DNA from: Lepturacanthus savala
Taxonomy: Eukaryota; Chordata; Actinopteri; Scombriformes; Trichiuridae
Length of the DNA: 64,000 nt
NCBI GenBank assembly: GCA_030544235.1
Contig: CM060462.1
Location: 36,935,526-36,999,525, forward strand
Direction of reading: 5' to 3'
Part shown: positions 11,501-23,339 of the stretch, piece by piece
Position numbering within the stretch: position 1 is the first letter of the stretch
Layout of the letters: every line of letters begins with the position of its first letter
The notes under the pieces: model-generated
The model's input: the letters and a program-made list of their open reading frames with translations, nothing else
The model's database searches: none
What the model was told of the DNA's origin: nothing
Program-made: the position numbers and the translations under genes

Positions 11501-12209
11501 ATAGATAGTCACTAGCACACACACACACACAGTCAGTACAGTAATAACTCTTCTCACAAACACTTATTATCTGGCTCCCGGCCACAGACTTTACTCACTC
11601 CCACACTTTACTCACATGAATTCTGTCTTATTCATATAATGTAGCTACACACCAACACACACAAAAAAACAATGTGCACACACATGCTGCACATAGCAGC
11701 ACATTTGATGTTTAACTTTGATTTTCTTTAAATAAATACCCCAAATATCCTCTAAATTGTCTTTTGTCTTTATGTTATTATTGTCACCAAACCCAAGATT
11801 GTGTGTTCGTTATGGCTGCTTTATTCCATCAAATTAAGTATTCTACAAGTCATATTTCAACACATTTCAAACTGACAAGCCTGAAACTTCAGGATCTTAA
11901 CTAGAATTTCAATTAAAGCTCTGTGTGTTTGAACAATGTTTGTATTCTGAGATGGATGGATCCAGCCGGGTTAAAAGCATTGAAGGATAATCCCACATAT
12001 GTGGACAGATGAAAAACACTTATAATACAGCATTAAAGCATAAATTCATTATTTAAACTGAATGTAACAACAGTCAAATGCACAATAACAACAGTAGCCT
12101 ACAGTTTTAACCCTTTGAATGCTTTTGCTTCTTTTTTAATTACCTTCATTTACAGTGTTACAGCAGAGTCAATAACATTTTACTCAACAAGCATCACATG
12201 TTTTCATTA
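8591..12209. other. Long stretch with no gene recognised
   Basis: AT-rich sequence with a (CA)n tract at 9760-9781, an A/T-rich low-complexity zone at about 10830-10960, and short CA tracts near 11350 and 11518. At 9528-9592 TGTACTTAAGTACTGTACTT, then CTGTCCACCACTG, resembles the right end of the hAT-type family (stepwise TACTTAAGTA then CCACCACTG). No coding motif was recognised. Confidence 0.4.
9760..9781. repeat. (CA)n microsatellite
   Basis: Uninterrupted CA dinucleotides. Confidence 0.9.
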
Positions 12210-12362
12210 ACAGAGGTAGAAGAAGTACATAGATCTGTAACGTAAGCTAAAGTATCATTACTGGAATGCCAAAATTCTATGTTATAAGTACTGCATAAAT
12301 ACTTGTATAGAACTGAACTTTAAAAAAAAGTTAAAGTGCATTATTAATTTATCAGCAACAAT

Positions 12363-12795
<433 letters not shown>

Positions 12796-12814
<19 letters not shown>

Positions 12815-12834
12815 CCGTTATGTGTGGTGTGACG

Positions 12835-12838
<4 letters not shown>
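12796..12838. repeat. Perfect 19-bp hairpin
   Basis: Left arm GTATCGTCACACCACACAT (12796-12814), loop CCGTT, and right arm its exact complement (12820-12838). The right arm ends directly in the third (TA)n tract. Confidence 0.95.

Positions 12839-12914
<76 letters not shown>
12839..12914. repeat. (TA)n microsatellite, third tract
   Basis: About 76 bp of TA dinucleotides running into a short (GT)n. Confidence 0.9.
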
Positions 12915-12927
<13 letters not shown>

Positions 12928-12928
12928 G

Positions 12929-13023
12929 TGTGTGGTGTGACGATACTTCCACTGTGTTTCCAGTGAACTTTTTGAATGCACATTATTAATTTGCACAAAA
13001 ATCACTCATTTGAGCTTCCTAAT
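12929..13023 (-). repeat. 95-bp module, copy C (inverted)
   Basis: Reverse complement of copies A and B, with one clear substitution: TTTTTGTG in its reverse complement where A and B have TTTATGTG. With copy B it forms a large inverted repeat around the third (TA)n tract. Confidence 0.9.
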
Positions 13024-13184
13024 ATTCACACATTAAGAGTGGATGGAAACATTTTCTTTTGAATAAACTGAAAAACAACCCATTGCAGCCTGGGTGACAC
13101 ATACTCTGACTCTGCTGTCAGCTTATAATTGAAGGATGCTAAGAAACAGAATTTAAAAGGTTAAACATGCTTTAATCTACAGAA

Positions 13185-13191
13185 ACACACA

Positions 13192-13253
<62 letters not shown>
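13185..13253. repeat. (AC)n microsatellite
   Basis: About 34 AC units with one ATAC interruption near 13198. Chance open frames on the minus strand translate it as poly-(Cys-Val). Confidence 0.95.
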
Positions 13254-13255
<2 letters not shown>

Positions 13256-14866
13256 CTATCAATAAAACATATATGAAAGATAAAACCAGACTTTGGCTGC
13301 GTTTATGTAACCTGCCACTATTTGTTGCACCTGATCTGGGTGTTAACCCACTTGTGGGCATGTGGAGGTCAGAGTTCATCTGCAGGAATGTGAACGGTCC
13401 TGTTGAGCAGGACACTGTATGTTAGCGTCGGCCAATCAGTGCAAACACACCAACAACAACAAATCCTGCAGTCGTGTGTCATTCAAACAACTGGATATCT
13501 GAGGGACTTGCTCATTGACAATAAACCTCATGCAGTGTGAAAGTAGCAATTTCCACTCAGCACTGTGAGCGTCTGCAGTTTGTCAGTGGGACAGATGACT
13601 TCAGTGTTTCCATCACTGAGTTTCCTGTCAGGCAGCAGTGAAGTTCATCTAACCTCAAAGATCTTATCTGTGTGATTCACTGCAGGACTAATCTCCACTG
13701 CTCTGTTCACACTCTGCATCTCCAAATACACATTTTTAGATGATTTTAGATGTTTTAGATGTTTTCTCATTCATGTCAAACTTCTGACCTTTTAAAGTTC
13801 ACTCCACTTTTTTGTATTCCTCAATAACATTGCTGAATTTTGTATGTGCATTTACAAAAAAGAATATTACAAACTCACAGTGCATGTCAGGCTTCATCCT
13901 CATAGACGCCACCTGCAGTGACCTGCAGTGCCACCACAGTTAGCTAGATTAGTTATATTTCCTCTGAAATGAATTGGAGAGGAACTAACAAGTTGCATCA
14001 GATTGAAATGCTGAAGTAAAATACAAGTGCATCACAACTGTACTTGAGCAAATGTGCTAGATTCATCATCACTATCATAGATGCCCCTATAAAGGGATCC
14101 GTTCTACTCCATTTGTGGGCGAGTTTCATGAACAAAAATGTTCCCAAAGAATGAAATTAAGAATCAGGAAATAGCAGACACATATATCAGTGTAGGTCAT
14201 CACATTAGAGAAGCTGAAACTACAAGATATGTATTGCTGCTGTACTGTGCCAGGGAACGCTTTCACTAAAAAAACATTTTTTTCTGAAGCAAAACACTCC
14301 ATGACTAATAAAAAAGTCATCAGTAACAGAGATTACTAGATCATCGCAGGTAATGATGTCACTGACAGGTGCTACCAAGCCTTAAAATGGGAGGAGATGA
14401 CTTCTGCTCATAGCTTAAAAAACATCACAGAGTTAGACACTGGTTAACAGATGTGGAGGTATGTACAACCTGGATTTGTCCTGGTCAGCACAGTTGCTTA
14501 AACCTGCTCAAAATTACTGACAGAAATTATAGATAAAACCACCAAAATGAAACCAGAGTGGTAATAAGTCAGAACTGTGCTTTGATATAATGTGATAGAA
14601 TTTCTGGATATTGACTTTTTGGTTTTGTGTAGTTTCTCTTAGGTCACTTCAAGGTTCCACATTCTATATCTCAGACGTACACAAGTTGTGAACAAATGAC
14701 TGTTGTGTTTGTGTAAATGAGGATATCTGCTGGTGAGGTCATGAGGAGGATGACCAGCTGGCTCTGTGTGAACTCGGTCTCATGATGTTCAGTCTGCAGA
14801 GTTCTGGACTCCATCCAGCATCTCCGCCTCTCGGCAAACAGCAGGAAGTCCTCTGACAAAACACAG

Positions 14867-14888
14867 CGTGTGTGTGTGTGTGTGTGTC
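14867..14888. repeat. (GT)n microsatellite
   Basis: Short GT tract in otherwise ordinary sequence. Confidence 0.85.
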
Positions 14889-15485
14889 TATGTGTGTGTC
14901 TGTGCCGCATGGATCAGCACGTTGTGGGGACACACACCAGCTTTCACCCTGACTTTGTGGGGACTCCCCTGGGGACAAACAGCTGTTCAACAAGGTCAGA
15001 CACTTATTTTAGGGTTCAGTCCCTAAGCTCATTTGTTCCTACTGAAAGTGTTCATTTTGGCACTTGAGCTTGGTTTAGTTTTACTCTTCAGACAGGATTT
15101 GTTCGATAATTGAACGCCTGCTTCTGGGCAGCAGTGTGTGTGACAGGCAATGACAGGATCTGAGCTCTGTTCATATAGTAAAATTAAAAAAAGGTCCTAA
15201 CTCCTATTTCCTAACCTCTTTCCTTGACCTCGCTGTAAACATCACGGGGTCAAGGAGGGCGTTGCTGAAATCAGGTGCTGCCACAGGGCAGTGTGGGACA
15301 GTGTGGTGTTTCTGTTTTCCTAATGTGAAAGGATGGTGTTAATTGTTCATCACCAATAAATCTCCATAAATCTGCTTAGAACAACAGCACCTACCTGTAT
15401 AATGCACATCAGATGAGCTTTTATGGAATCTCATCTCCTGCCATTTCGTATTTGTATTTTTATCCCACCAAAATTCACATCACAT

Positions 15486-15696
15486 TTAACCCTCTATTGC
15501 CTGAAATAACTAAAAATGTTTTGGATGTTTTTATTATTTAAAATGGACTAAATAATAGATGCATTTACGAAGTAAAAAAAAAAGTTGTAAACATAATCTT
15601 AGGATAGTTGCATGCTATGTAAGTCAATGGGACTCCAATGAAAATGAAGATAAAGTAATTGTTGCCATATGGCAACACTATGCAATAGAGGGTTAA
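15486..15696. mobile_element. piggyBac-type MITE with TTAA target duplication
   Basis: The element is bounded by TTAA on both sides (15486-15489 and 15693-15696). Immediately inside are perfect 11-bp terminal inverted repeats, CCCTCTATTGC (15490-15500) and GCAATAGAGGG (15682-15692). TTAA duplication plus CCC...GGG termini are hallmarks of the piggyBac superfamily. The internal 181 bp are AT-rich and non-coding, so it would depend on a transposase supplied elsewhere. A perfect 16-bp palindrome, GTTGCCATATGGCAAC, lies at 15661-15676. Intact ends suggest a fairly recent insertion. Confidence 0.85.
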
Positions 15697-16009
15697 GGGT
15701 CCCAGAAACAACAGTGGCTGTTTATGTTGTGCTTTGAGTTTCATCCCCATTCGCTTGTATTTTTAGCAGTGGCACACGCTTCAGGCGTTTATGGGAGGCA
15801 GCCAGCTTGGCCAGCACACCTGAACTTACTTCAAAATATGTTTTATATATGTAATGGTTCCCAAACACGCTGATATGTTAGTCTTAGCATTTTTTAAAAA
15901 CATAATTTGGATTATGTGTTGTTTTCGGGAAAAAAGGAAAGACGATGAAAACATGAATTCCGTGCAGAGGAGGCTAAAAATAACGCAGAATCATAATTTT
16001 CTCTTGTGT
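15697..16009. other. No gene recognised
   Basis: Ordinary AT-rich sequence. Confidence 0.35.
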
Positions 16010-16330
16010 TTTAGATAATCTCCAGTTTGTGAATTTAAACTGGTCCTGGCTGCAGCGGCAGCAGCGCTGTCTGGCCCTCAGGAGGCTGTGTGTAACTGCT
16101 GGCCCCCTGTTGGGCCCCTAGGGGCCTTTGGTTGAGCTGCCGGCCTGTAACAGCCTGTCATTTACAGCACTAACAGAGCTTAAATCTGTCTGGTAACCCA
16201 GAATTCCAATAATCTGAGCAGTTTGCGGCCTGTCATCAGCAGCCAGCGTCCCGCCACAGCCCGGCCAGTCCGGCTCGGACGCTCAGCGTATTGTTCTCTG
16301 TGTTTACTCAGAGCTGTAGCTCTCACAGTC
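16010..16330. promoter_or_regulatory. GC-richer, complex segment (candidate conserved non-coding element)
   Basis: A block free of simple repeats with higher GC than its surroundings, including GGCCCCTAGGGGCC near 16113-16126 (a perfect palindrome) and balanced-composition text around 16150-16260. A minus-strand open frame crosses it but shows no motif. It is proposed as a candidate enhancer only because it contrasts with the repeat-rich DNA around it. Confidence 0.2.
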
Positions 16331-16527
16331 GCTGTGTGGCCAAACTGCTGCCTCCCAAAAAGAAGCAGAAAGACGCTAAAAATAGTTTCTCTGTAAAAAT
16401 AGTGGAGTTGGTTTCTGTTCGGAGGCTCCACTGAAACCAGAGTCCCTGTTTGAGTTGGAGCGGAGTGTGGGATCGCTGTCTCTCTTTCTGGACGTCTTCC
16501 TTGCACGCCCACGTGTGTGTGTGTATG

Positions 16528-16610
16528 TGTGTATTCAGAATACATATAATGAAGTGTGAGTCTATCTGCATGTACAAGCAGGTGTGAATAATGACATAAA
16601 GAGGAGTTAA
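16528..16610 (+). repeat. Local direct duplication, copy 1
   Basis: GTGTATTCAG...GAGTCTATCTGCATGTACAA...GAATAATGACA...GAGGAGTTAAC recurs at 16782-16862 with few differences. The spacing is about 254 bp and both copies are embedded in GT-rich text. Confidence 0.8.
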
Positions 16611-16781
16611 CAGTGTGTGTGTGTGTGTGTGTGGCTGCGTGCATAAACATGTGTTTTTGGTAATTATATGTGCAATGACATGTGACTGCATGTGCATGTG
16701 TGCATGCATTCAGTAGTGTTTGTATCTACATGTCACTCTGTGTGTCTGTAATTAAAGAGCATAGTTTGAAACTATGTGTGT

Positions 16782-16862
16782 GTGTATTCAGTGTTCATAT
16801 CCTAAAGTATGAGTCTATCTGCATGTACAAGCAGGTGTGAATAATGACAGGAGGAGTTAACT
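16782..16862 (+). repeat. Local direct duplication, copy 2
   Basis: Second copy of the unit at 16528-16610. The core GAGTCTATCTGCATGTACAA followed by GCAGGTGTGAATAATGACA is identical in both. Confidence 0.8.
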
Positions 16863-16905
16863 ATGAGTGTGCATGTGTTAGTTTGGTAAAAAAAAAAAAA
16901 ACACA

Positions 16906-16908
<3 letters not shown>

Positions 16909-16959
<51 letters not shown>
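16909..16959. repeat. (AT)n microsatellite
   Basis: About 25 AT units preceded by a run of 13 or more A. Confidence 0.95.
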
Positions 16960-16964
<5 letters not shown>

Positions 16965-17735
16965 GTATAATCAGTTAATACAGTTCCACATATAGTTTTA
17001 ATCTCGTTAGATGTTGAACTTATGTGGTTTTAAAGGCAAAGCAGCTCACAGAAAATATTGATTTACTTTAGGCCCCTGCTGTTTACTCAACCTGGATCAA
17101 GTTAAATAATCAATAAAAAAACAAATTTTGCACAGTGCTGTGTATTACATCAATAAAGACAAACAAGTTTCTAATCATAAAGGTATCGACCAAACAACCT
17201 ATCAAGGAAATACCTTTTTTTCTGCCACATGTATTCATATACGTAGCAGAATAAAAATATCTTTCTAATCTCATATGCGCCAACACACCTGACATGTAAA
17301 CCATTCAGTTAACAAAACAACATTCAGTTAAAGGTGTATTTTATATAATGTTCATCCCCACCTGTGCACATTTTTCTCCAATCATTCATACAACAGGAGT
17401 GAATCGAATCAAACATTCAGGACATTTTCTTTTGTTTATATTCTCGAAATTATGTTTCTCCTCTCTTTCCCTCCCTGACTCTCTCTGAAATCATTCCTCC
17501 CTCCCTCCCTCCCTCTCTGCTGGCTCTCGGGTGAAGCATGACTCCTGGACAGTATCATTAAAACATCCCTGTGGTCAAACTCTCTCGGTTCCCAGCAGAC
17601 CGAAGCCGGTTGTTTCAGCAAACCTCTGAGTTTACACACTCGCACAGTTTCTCCTCCGCTAACATGCCTCTGTCTCCAACATCAGAAATATCATCACTCA
17701 GGAACATTACTACAAATACTTCTGTCCTCTGTCAC
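16960..17735. other. No gene recognised
   Basis: AT-rich sequence, with a short CCCT repeat near 17497-17515. No coding motif was recognised. Confidence 0.35.
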
Positions 17736-18556
17736 CAGTGGTGGAAGAGGTATTCAGATACTTAAGTAAAAGGAAGGCAATACAGCAATGTAAAAGTATT
17801 ACAAGTAATAGTCCTGCACTGAAAAGCCTACCATGAAAAAAGTATACATATGTAATCTGAGCTTGATGTAGTTACAGTACTGGTTTGATGCTCTGGCTAA
17901 TATATTATTCTCTATGACATCATTAGAATATTAATATGAAGCATCAGTGTTAGAGCAGAATGTTTCTGTTGTAGCTGCTGGAGGTGACACTAGTTTTAAC
18001 TACTTTATATACAGTTGGCTAGTTTAGTCCAGTGGTTCCCAACCTAGAGGGTTGGGCCCCTCCAAAGGGTCAGTAGATAAATCTAAAGGGCTGTGAGGTG
18101 ATGAATGGGAGAGGAAAGAAGAACAAAAATGTTCTGATATACAAATCTGTTTTCCCTTTGTGGACTGTCTCTTATCTTTAATTTTTTTGTAAAATATCGG
18201 ATCTTTTGAACATTTATTGAACTATGTAAGAACTGTCGAGGGAAAAAATCACTATCACTAATCACTAACTCATTGACATCTGAAATGTGAGCTGCTGTTT
18301 GTAATATGTCAAAAGACACTGGTTTCATCTTTAACAATGCATTGTATTTCAAAAGCTTGTTCTATTATCCATTGTGTCAAATATTCATAGAAAAAAAGAT
18401 AGATCTCCCATAAATGTACTGGAAAATATAGTATTTCCCTTTATGTTATGAAGGAGAAGTATAACATTGCATCAAATAAAAATATAAGTTCCTCAAAATT
18501 GTACTGAAGTACAGTACATGACTTGAGTAAATGTACTTAGCTATTTTCCAGCACTG
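17736..18556. mobile_element. hAT-type non-autonomous element with nested repeat
   Basis: Left terminus CAGTGGTGGAA (17736-17746) and right terminus TTCCAGCACTG (18546-18556) form an 11-bp imperfect inverted repeat typical of hAT elements. Subterminal blocks with stepwise TACTTAAGTA/TGAGTAAATGTACTTAG text, common in fish hAT MITEs, lie just inside. The 8-bp flanks (TCTGTCAC and GTTAAGGC) do not match, so the target duplication has decayed or the ends come from different insertions. A second repeat, beginning CCAGTGGTTCCCAACCTAGA at 18031 and continuing to about 18250, looks nested. No transposase is encoded. Confidence 0.6.
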
Positions 18557-19358
18557 GTTAAGGCCCGGTCAGTTCAGGCTGAGCGTGTTTGTTGCTGCAT
18601 GTATAAACAGAGGGTTAATGTTTCTCACACTGCTCTCTGTGATGCAGCCAGACTCTGTAGGTGCGTTGGGTTTGTGTTTCGCTCCGCTGTGGGACGTTCT
18701 GGGAGTTTTGCCATCAAACACAGTCAGCATTCCTCACAATTTATATGAAAAGATACAAGCTCTCCGGGGTCGTTTTCAGCCGTGATTTAGGTGTTACATA
18801 ACAGTGAGGATGAAGATTAAATCACTGTGACTTTGGTATTCATCAGGAGATAAAACCGTGCAGGTTGGCCAGTGTGAGGAGATTGTCCTGATGACATCAC
18901 TACCTTCTTCTCGGGCTCACATTTTTCTCCATTATCACTATCTGCACTCAAACATGCAGAGATGAACAACATCAGCAAACTATCTCTATGTTTCCCTGCT
19001 GAGTCAGCTGAGATGTACGTCAACACAGTGACGCCCTCTTCCTCTGGTTTCCATGGCAACGACTGTCAACACTTCTCATGCATGCACAAACTTTTCCAAT
19101 TGTGACATTTCTTCATATGTGGTTTGTTCTTTTTAGCTGCCATTAAAAACAAGAAGATGTTTAAGTTTATTTACAAGAAGACATTGCACTGTAAAAAACA
19201 CTCAGGGCAGCTTCAGATGCTTGACGTTAGTTTGAATTTTTACATTATGTGACATTGTGTACAATATTTAACTGGACATTCATATGCAAAAAAAAAATAA
19301 TCCTCATCACTTCTGTGCAAATTCAAATGAAGTGCTTTTTCCAAATTATATGTAAAGT

Positions 19359-19360
<2 letters not shown>

Positions 19361-19409
<49 letters not shown>
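19361..19409. repeat. (GT)n microsatellite
   Basis: About 24 uninterrupted GT units. Confidence 0.95.
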
Positions 19410-19412
<3 letters not shown>

Positions 19413-20404
19413 ACTTGTATTCTTCATGTTACGGGGACATAAATCTGCTTATTTAGCCACATTGTGAGTACTCACCTCACTTTAGAGACAACAGTTAAAT
19501 CCCACATTTAATAAATTAATATACCAGTATCTCATATCATACATTTTAGGGTGAAGAATGCATAATGAACCTGTATCAACATAATTCTTTCTAACCTTCA
19601 GTACAATGCAGGTTGCATTGCTGATGTTTTGTCTTCTTCTTTAGTGAAACTCATAATCATCAGCTTTAAGTTTATTTGTTGAACTTCTTAGCAAACAGTT
19701 GAGTGTTGCTTCTTTCCATCTGGTGAATGCATGTCTAGCATTCACTCTCTCTCTTACCAACTCCTGAGGGGAAATATCTGGCTCTGTAGCTGTTAAAGTC
19801 TCCATCATGTTCTGGATTTTAGAGTTTTATCTCTGAAAACAGACGCCCAAAGCATCGCTATGAGAGTGCTGAGAGTGAACCAAAACTGTAAAAGTTGCAG
19901 CTGGACAAATAAACAATGAGCTGAAACTCACTATAAAGCTCCGCAAAGCTGAGAGGAGCTGCAGAGTCACTGATGATTCTCTGTAGGTTCCTCAGTACTC
20001 ATGAGCCACACACACAACACATTACACAGGTCACACTGTGGAGGATATATATGTTAACCCTAAAGACAAGTCTTAACCTTCAGACAGCCTGAAAACATAG
20101 AAGTACAAGCCCAGACTGAAACACATGCTTGTGTTAGAAGGTGTTTAAGACACTGATGGATGTGAACAATTGAGTATGACAGAGAGTTGGAAGAGAAACT
20201 GTTGAGAGAAAAAAAATGGAAAAGAAAAAAGAAAAAGTGAAGGAGACAGAGGGGAAGGAGGACAGATTTTTACCTGCAGCTACAAACTCTCTATGAACCA
20301 CTGAAACTATGGTGAAAACCTAACTATGTATGTGTGTGTAAATGCGCATCTCTATCACATTCATCACACTATCCATACAGAAATTCTCTGTCTTCAATGA
20401 CATA

Positions 20405-20405
<1 letters not shown>

Positions 20406-20455
<50 letters not shown>
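20406..20455. repeat. (GT)n microsatellite
   Basis: About 24 GT units ending in GCGCGTGTGTGCGC. Confidence 0.95.
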
Positions 20456-20459
<4 letters not shown>

Positions 20460-21409
20460 TGTGTGCGCACCAGTGTGTGTGCTTCAAACTTGGTCAGGTA
20501 TCACATTACAGATTTGTACTTTTGACGAATAAGAACACCTTTCCTCATTTCATCAGAGACATTCATTTGTCTTATGATGGACAGTTTCATTATTTCCATT
20601 GCAGGAAGTTTACAAATATATATATTTTTATCCCATCAAAACTCGTCACCTACATTGCAATGCACCTGGAGATTGTGGTGTGTTATTCTATCAGCCGCTA
20701 ATAGAGCCCCTTTGAATTATTTTTACTTTTCCAACTTTTCCAACACCTGGAAACACATACTGAGGTGGAAAATACCTGCAGTTCATCTTTAAGACTTCAC
20801 TTCAGATGCAGGTCATATTTAGGTTAGTGAGTGAGAAATTAAGACAGGTGAGTTCCAAGTCAAACAATTCAGTAATTAGCCGCCCATTCATTTCCTGTGT
20901 TTATAACATATCACGAGTCAGGTTGAAATAAAAGCTTGAGTCCCAAGCGTAGACCAACTGCAATCCACCAGACTGAGTTAAAACAACCATGAGAGTGTGT
21001 GTGTGTGTATTAGTGTGTGCTCTTATCACCTGGCACAGATGTTGTATGATATCAGTCTGTTTTCATAAGGTGGGAGTGAGAGGTTACGTGATGAAAAGAT
21101 ACCACAGAGTGAGAAGGAGACGAGATTGAAAGAAAACAGAGTTCTCATGTTCTCAATGTGACGGACAGAAACTTCACTAACCTGTGAACAAAAAAACAAC
21201 AACTGTTGAATGTGCTCAGCTGGCACACACTAAACTCCCTGACAGAGACATTAGCCGTTTGTCCATCAACGTATTTTGATGCAAATGAAGTTTTTATGCT
21301 TGCTTGAGCTGTTTTTTCCTTTTTTAATAAAATCTGGAAGTCAACGCAACGGAAATGCACCTAATTAAAATCCCTTGTTATATTTTAAAAGTTTTAGATT
21401 TTTTTTTGA

Positions 21410-22110
21410 CAAGTAAATAGAAACATGGTTATCAAGAACAATTTACTTTCAAAAATGTCTTCAATTTCTAAATGTTTCAATATTTCCTTCTAGAATGTCT
21501 TTAATTATCACACTCCAAAACAATCTTTCAATAGTTTTTTTTTTTAAATATCTCAATTTCAAGAATATGAACTGTATGCACTGTCACTTTGGACAAATTA
21601 ACTAAAAAAGGTTTAACCAGTCACCACTTCATAAACTGTCATAAATTTGAAAATATTTTCACTTCTGCAAAATGTCTTTAATTGTCAAAAATGTCCTCAC
21701 ATTTTAAAACTCATTACTCTCCAAAAGGGTCCTACCATATTCACAAAAATGAAATAAAAGACTTAACTTTCCATAACAGTCCTCCTGTATTGGCTCATAT
21801 TTCATTTTCCAAACCAAATTTGTAAAAGTATGTAAACTTTCCATAAATACTGTCACTTTGGACAAATGTCCTCACTTTCTGAACTGTTTAACATTTTCAA
21901 AAGTATCCTCAATCTGTAGAAAGGCCTCAGTCTGCAAAATTCTTTAGTTCCCAAATTTCCTTTTCAATTTCCATTGTCTGTCTCACCCTGTAAAATTACT
22001 GACATTCCAGAAATGCCCAAAAATGTGTTCACTCTACAAAACTTGTTCCATTGTGTCCTCGTTCTGAAAATGTCCACAAGAGGATTAACTCTAAAAAAAA
22101 CTCAGGTCTT
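21410..22110. repeat. Degenerate AT-rich tandem array
   Basis: A loosely periodic motif recurs in one orientation: variants of CAAAAATGTCCTCACTTT, such as CAAAATGTCTTTAATTGTC, CAAATGTCCTCACTTTCTGA, CTGAAAATGTCCACAAGAG and GAAATGCCCAAAAATGTG. Spacing is about 25-45 bp. The block ACTGTCACTTTGGACAAAT occurs twice (near 21577 and 21849). It is best read as an old minisatellite decayed by substitution and indels. There is no coding potential. Confidence 0.55.
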
Positions 22111-22794
22111 CACTTTGATTTAAATACAAGAACAAAAACACACACTGCTGCCTGTTTTTTTTTTTTTTTTGATGTGCATAAAGTTAGCATGTAGATGACA
22201 TGTTCTCTAGCTGTAAAGGATGAATTCCAACACAATTTATGTGTCTGGATATGAACAGAATGTGTTTATTCTACAGATTACACAAACAACAATGAGATCA
22301 AGGCCAACAGATAATATTTTAGTTTCACCACAGACTCCTGTTTTCTGATTGGCTGACAGGTGGTGAGTTCTTGTCTGGTTTCAGGACACTTGTTTTCTAC
22401 TTAATGTTCAAATCACATTAACGTGATATTAAACCGGTCTCCATGTTTCACACGGATAGTTATGACCCCACATTAAGTCACGTTAATAGAAAGTGTTGCT
22501 CACTGCAGACTTTTCGCTGACTTGCAATTGCCGTCCATATCCCACAGTGCCGTGCGACTTCAACTTTGACAGATGGTGAAAACCAGAAGTGAAAACAGGC
22601 AGATGTTTCCATGTTTCACAGTCAGCAGTTTGACATGAGACTCATATCAGACAGACATTTGAACTCTGATCCAGCTGTTCTGTGCAGTATTAAAAAAAAA
22701 CAAAACAAAAAAACTCTAATGAGGTATTTTATATTTTATTGGTTATATTTTACATATAACCAGATAATTCTACAGTCGGTTTAGTTTAGACCAC
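22111..22794. other. No gene recognised
   Basis: Includes a poly-T run at 22157-22171 and short palindromic scraps (CACATTAACGTGATATTAA, CACATTAAGTCACGTTAATA) near 22416-22490. Nothing coding. Confidence 0.35.
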
Positions 22795-22991
22795 ATGTGT
22801 CAAACGCCGATCCTGGAGGGCTGGTGTGGGTGCAGGCTTTTGTTCCAACCAAGGATTTTACACACCTGATTCTACTAATCAACCACGAGAGCCCTCGTGC
22901 TAAGGATCGTCATTAGTACAATCAGGTATGTTTACTGCTGGAACAAAAGCGTGCACCCACACCGGCCCTCCTGGACTACAGTTTGTCACCC
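22795..22991. mobile_element. Palindromic MITE, copy 1
   Basis: The left arm (TGTGTCAAACGCCGATCCTG...GGTGTGGGTGCAGGCTTTTG) and right arm (AACAAAAGCGTGCACCCACA...CGGCCCTCCTGG...TTTGTCACC) are imperfect inverses with long arms. The centre reads ACACCTGATTCTACTAATCA. A second member lies at 28473-28666. It belongs to a fish foldback family with 'cctggagggccggtgtgggtgcaggtttttgttccaacc' arms; the superfamily is uncertain. Confidence 0.75.
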
Positions 22992-23339
22992 TTGGTTTAA
23001 ACCATAAACCTCAACAGGATTTAATCGGCTTAACCTTCTGCAAAGACCAAATATCACTCCTTTATTTAACTTCATTTAATAATAAAGACTTTTACGGCCT
23101 TATTGAGATATAACAGACTGTACTCAAGAAGATTATCTTCTCCTGAACTTCTGGGATGTTTTTTCATAGAGTAATCATATAAACTTATGATCTGGTTTCA
23201 ACCTGATGATTGTCACCTCATCATGAGGAGCTGGATATTCCTAAAATTTCATCATTGCCACCGATTTATTAGAGAGGAGGTCATGTGTCAGTCACAGAGA
23301 TCTAAGAGGAAAGAATATATATTACAACCTACAATGATG

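Larger units (their letters stand above)
13024..15485. other. No gene recognised; contains (AC)n tracts
   Basis: Holds a long (AC)n tract at 13185-13253 and a (GT)n at 14867-14888. Around 13990-14050 the text CTGTACTTGAGCAAATG again recalls hAT-type ends. No coding motif was recognised. Confidence 0.4.
18557..21409. other. No gene recognised; two (GT)n tracts
   Basis: Contains long GT tracts at 19361-19409 and 20406-20455. A plus-strand open stretch ending at 18785 follows GTGATGCAG and could be exon-like, but it has no recognisable motif. Otherwise ordinary AT-rich DNA. Confidence 0.35.

Noticed and set aside
16180..16650. 156-codon minus-strand open frame
   Set aside because: It crosses GT microsatellites and a duplicated GT-rich unit, and no domain is recognisable.
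18531..18785. Exon ending GRFQP after GATGCAG
   Set aside because: The open stretch starts inside the end of a hAT-type element and no similarity was recognised, so it was left unannotated as a gene.
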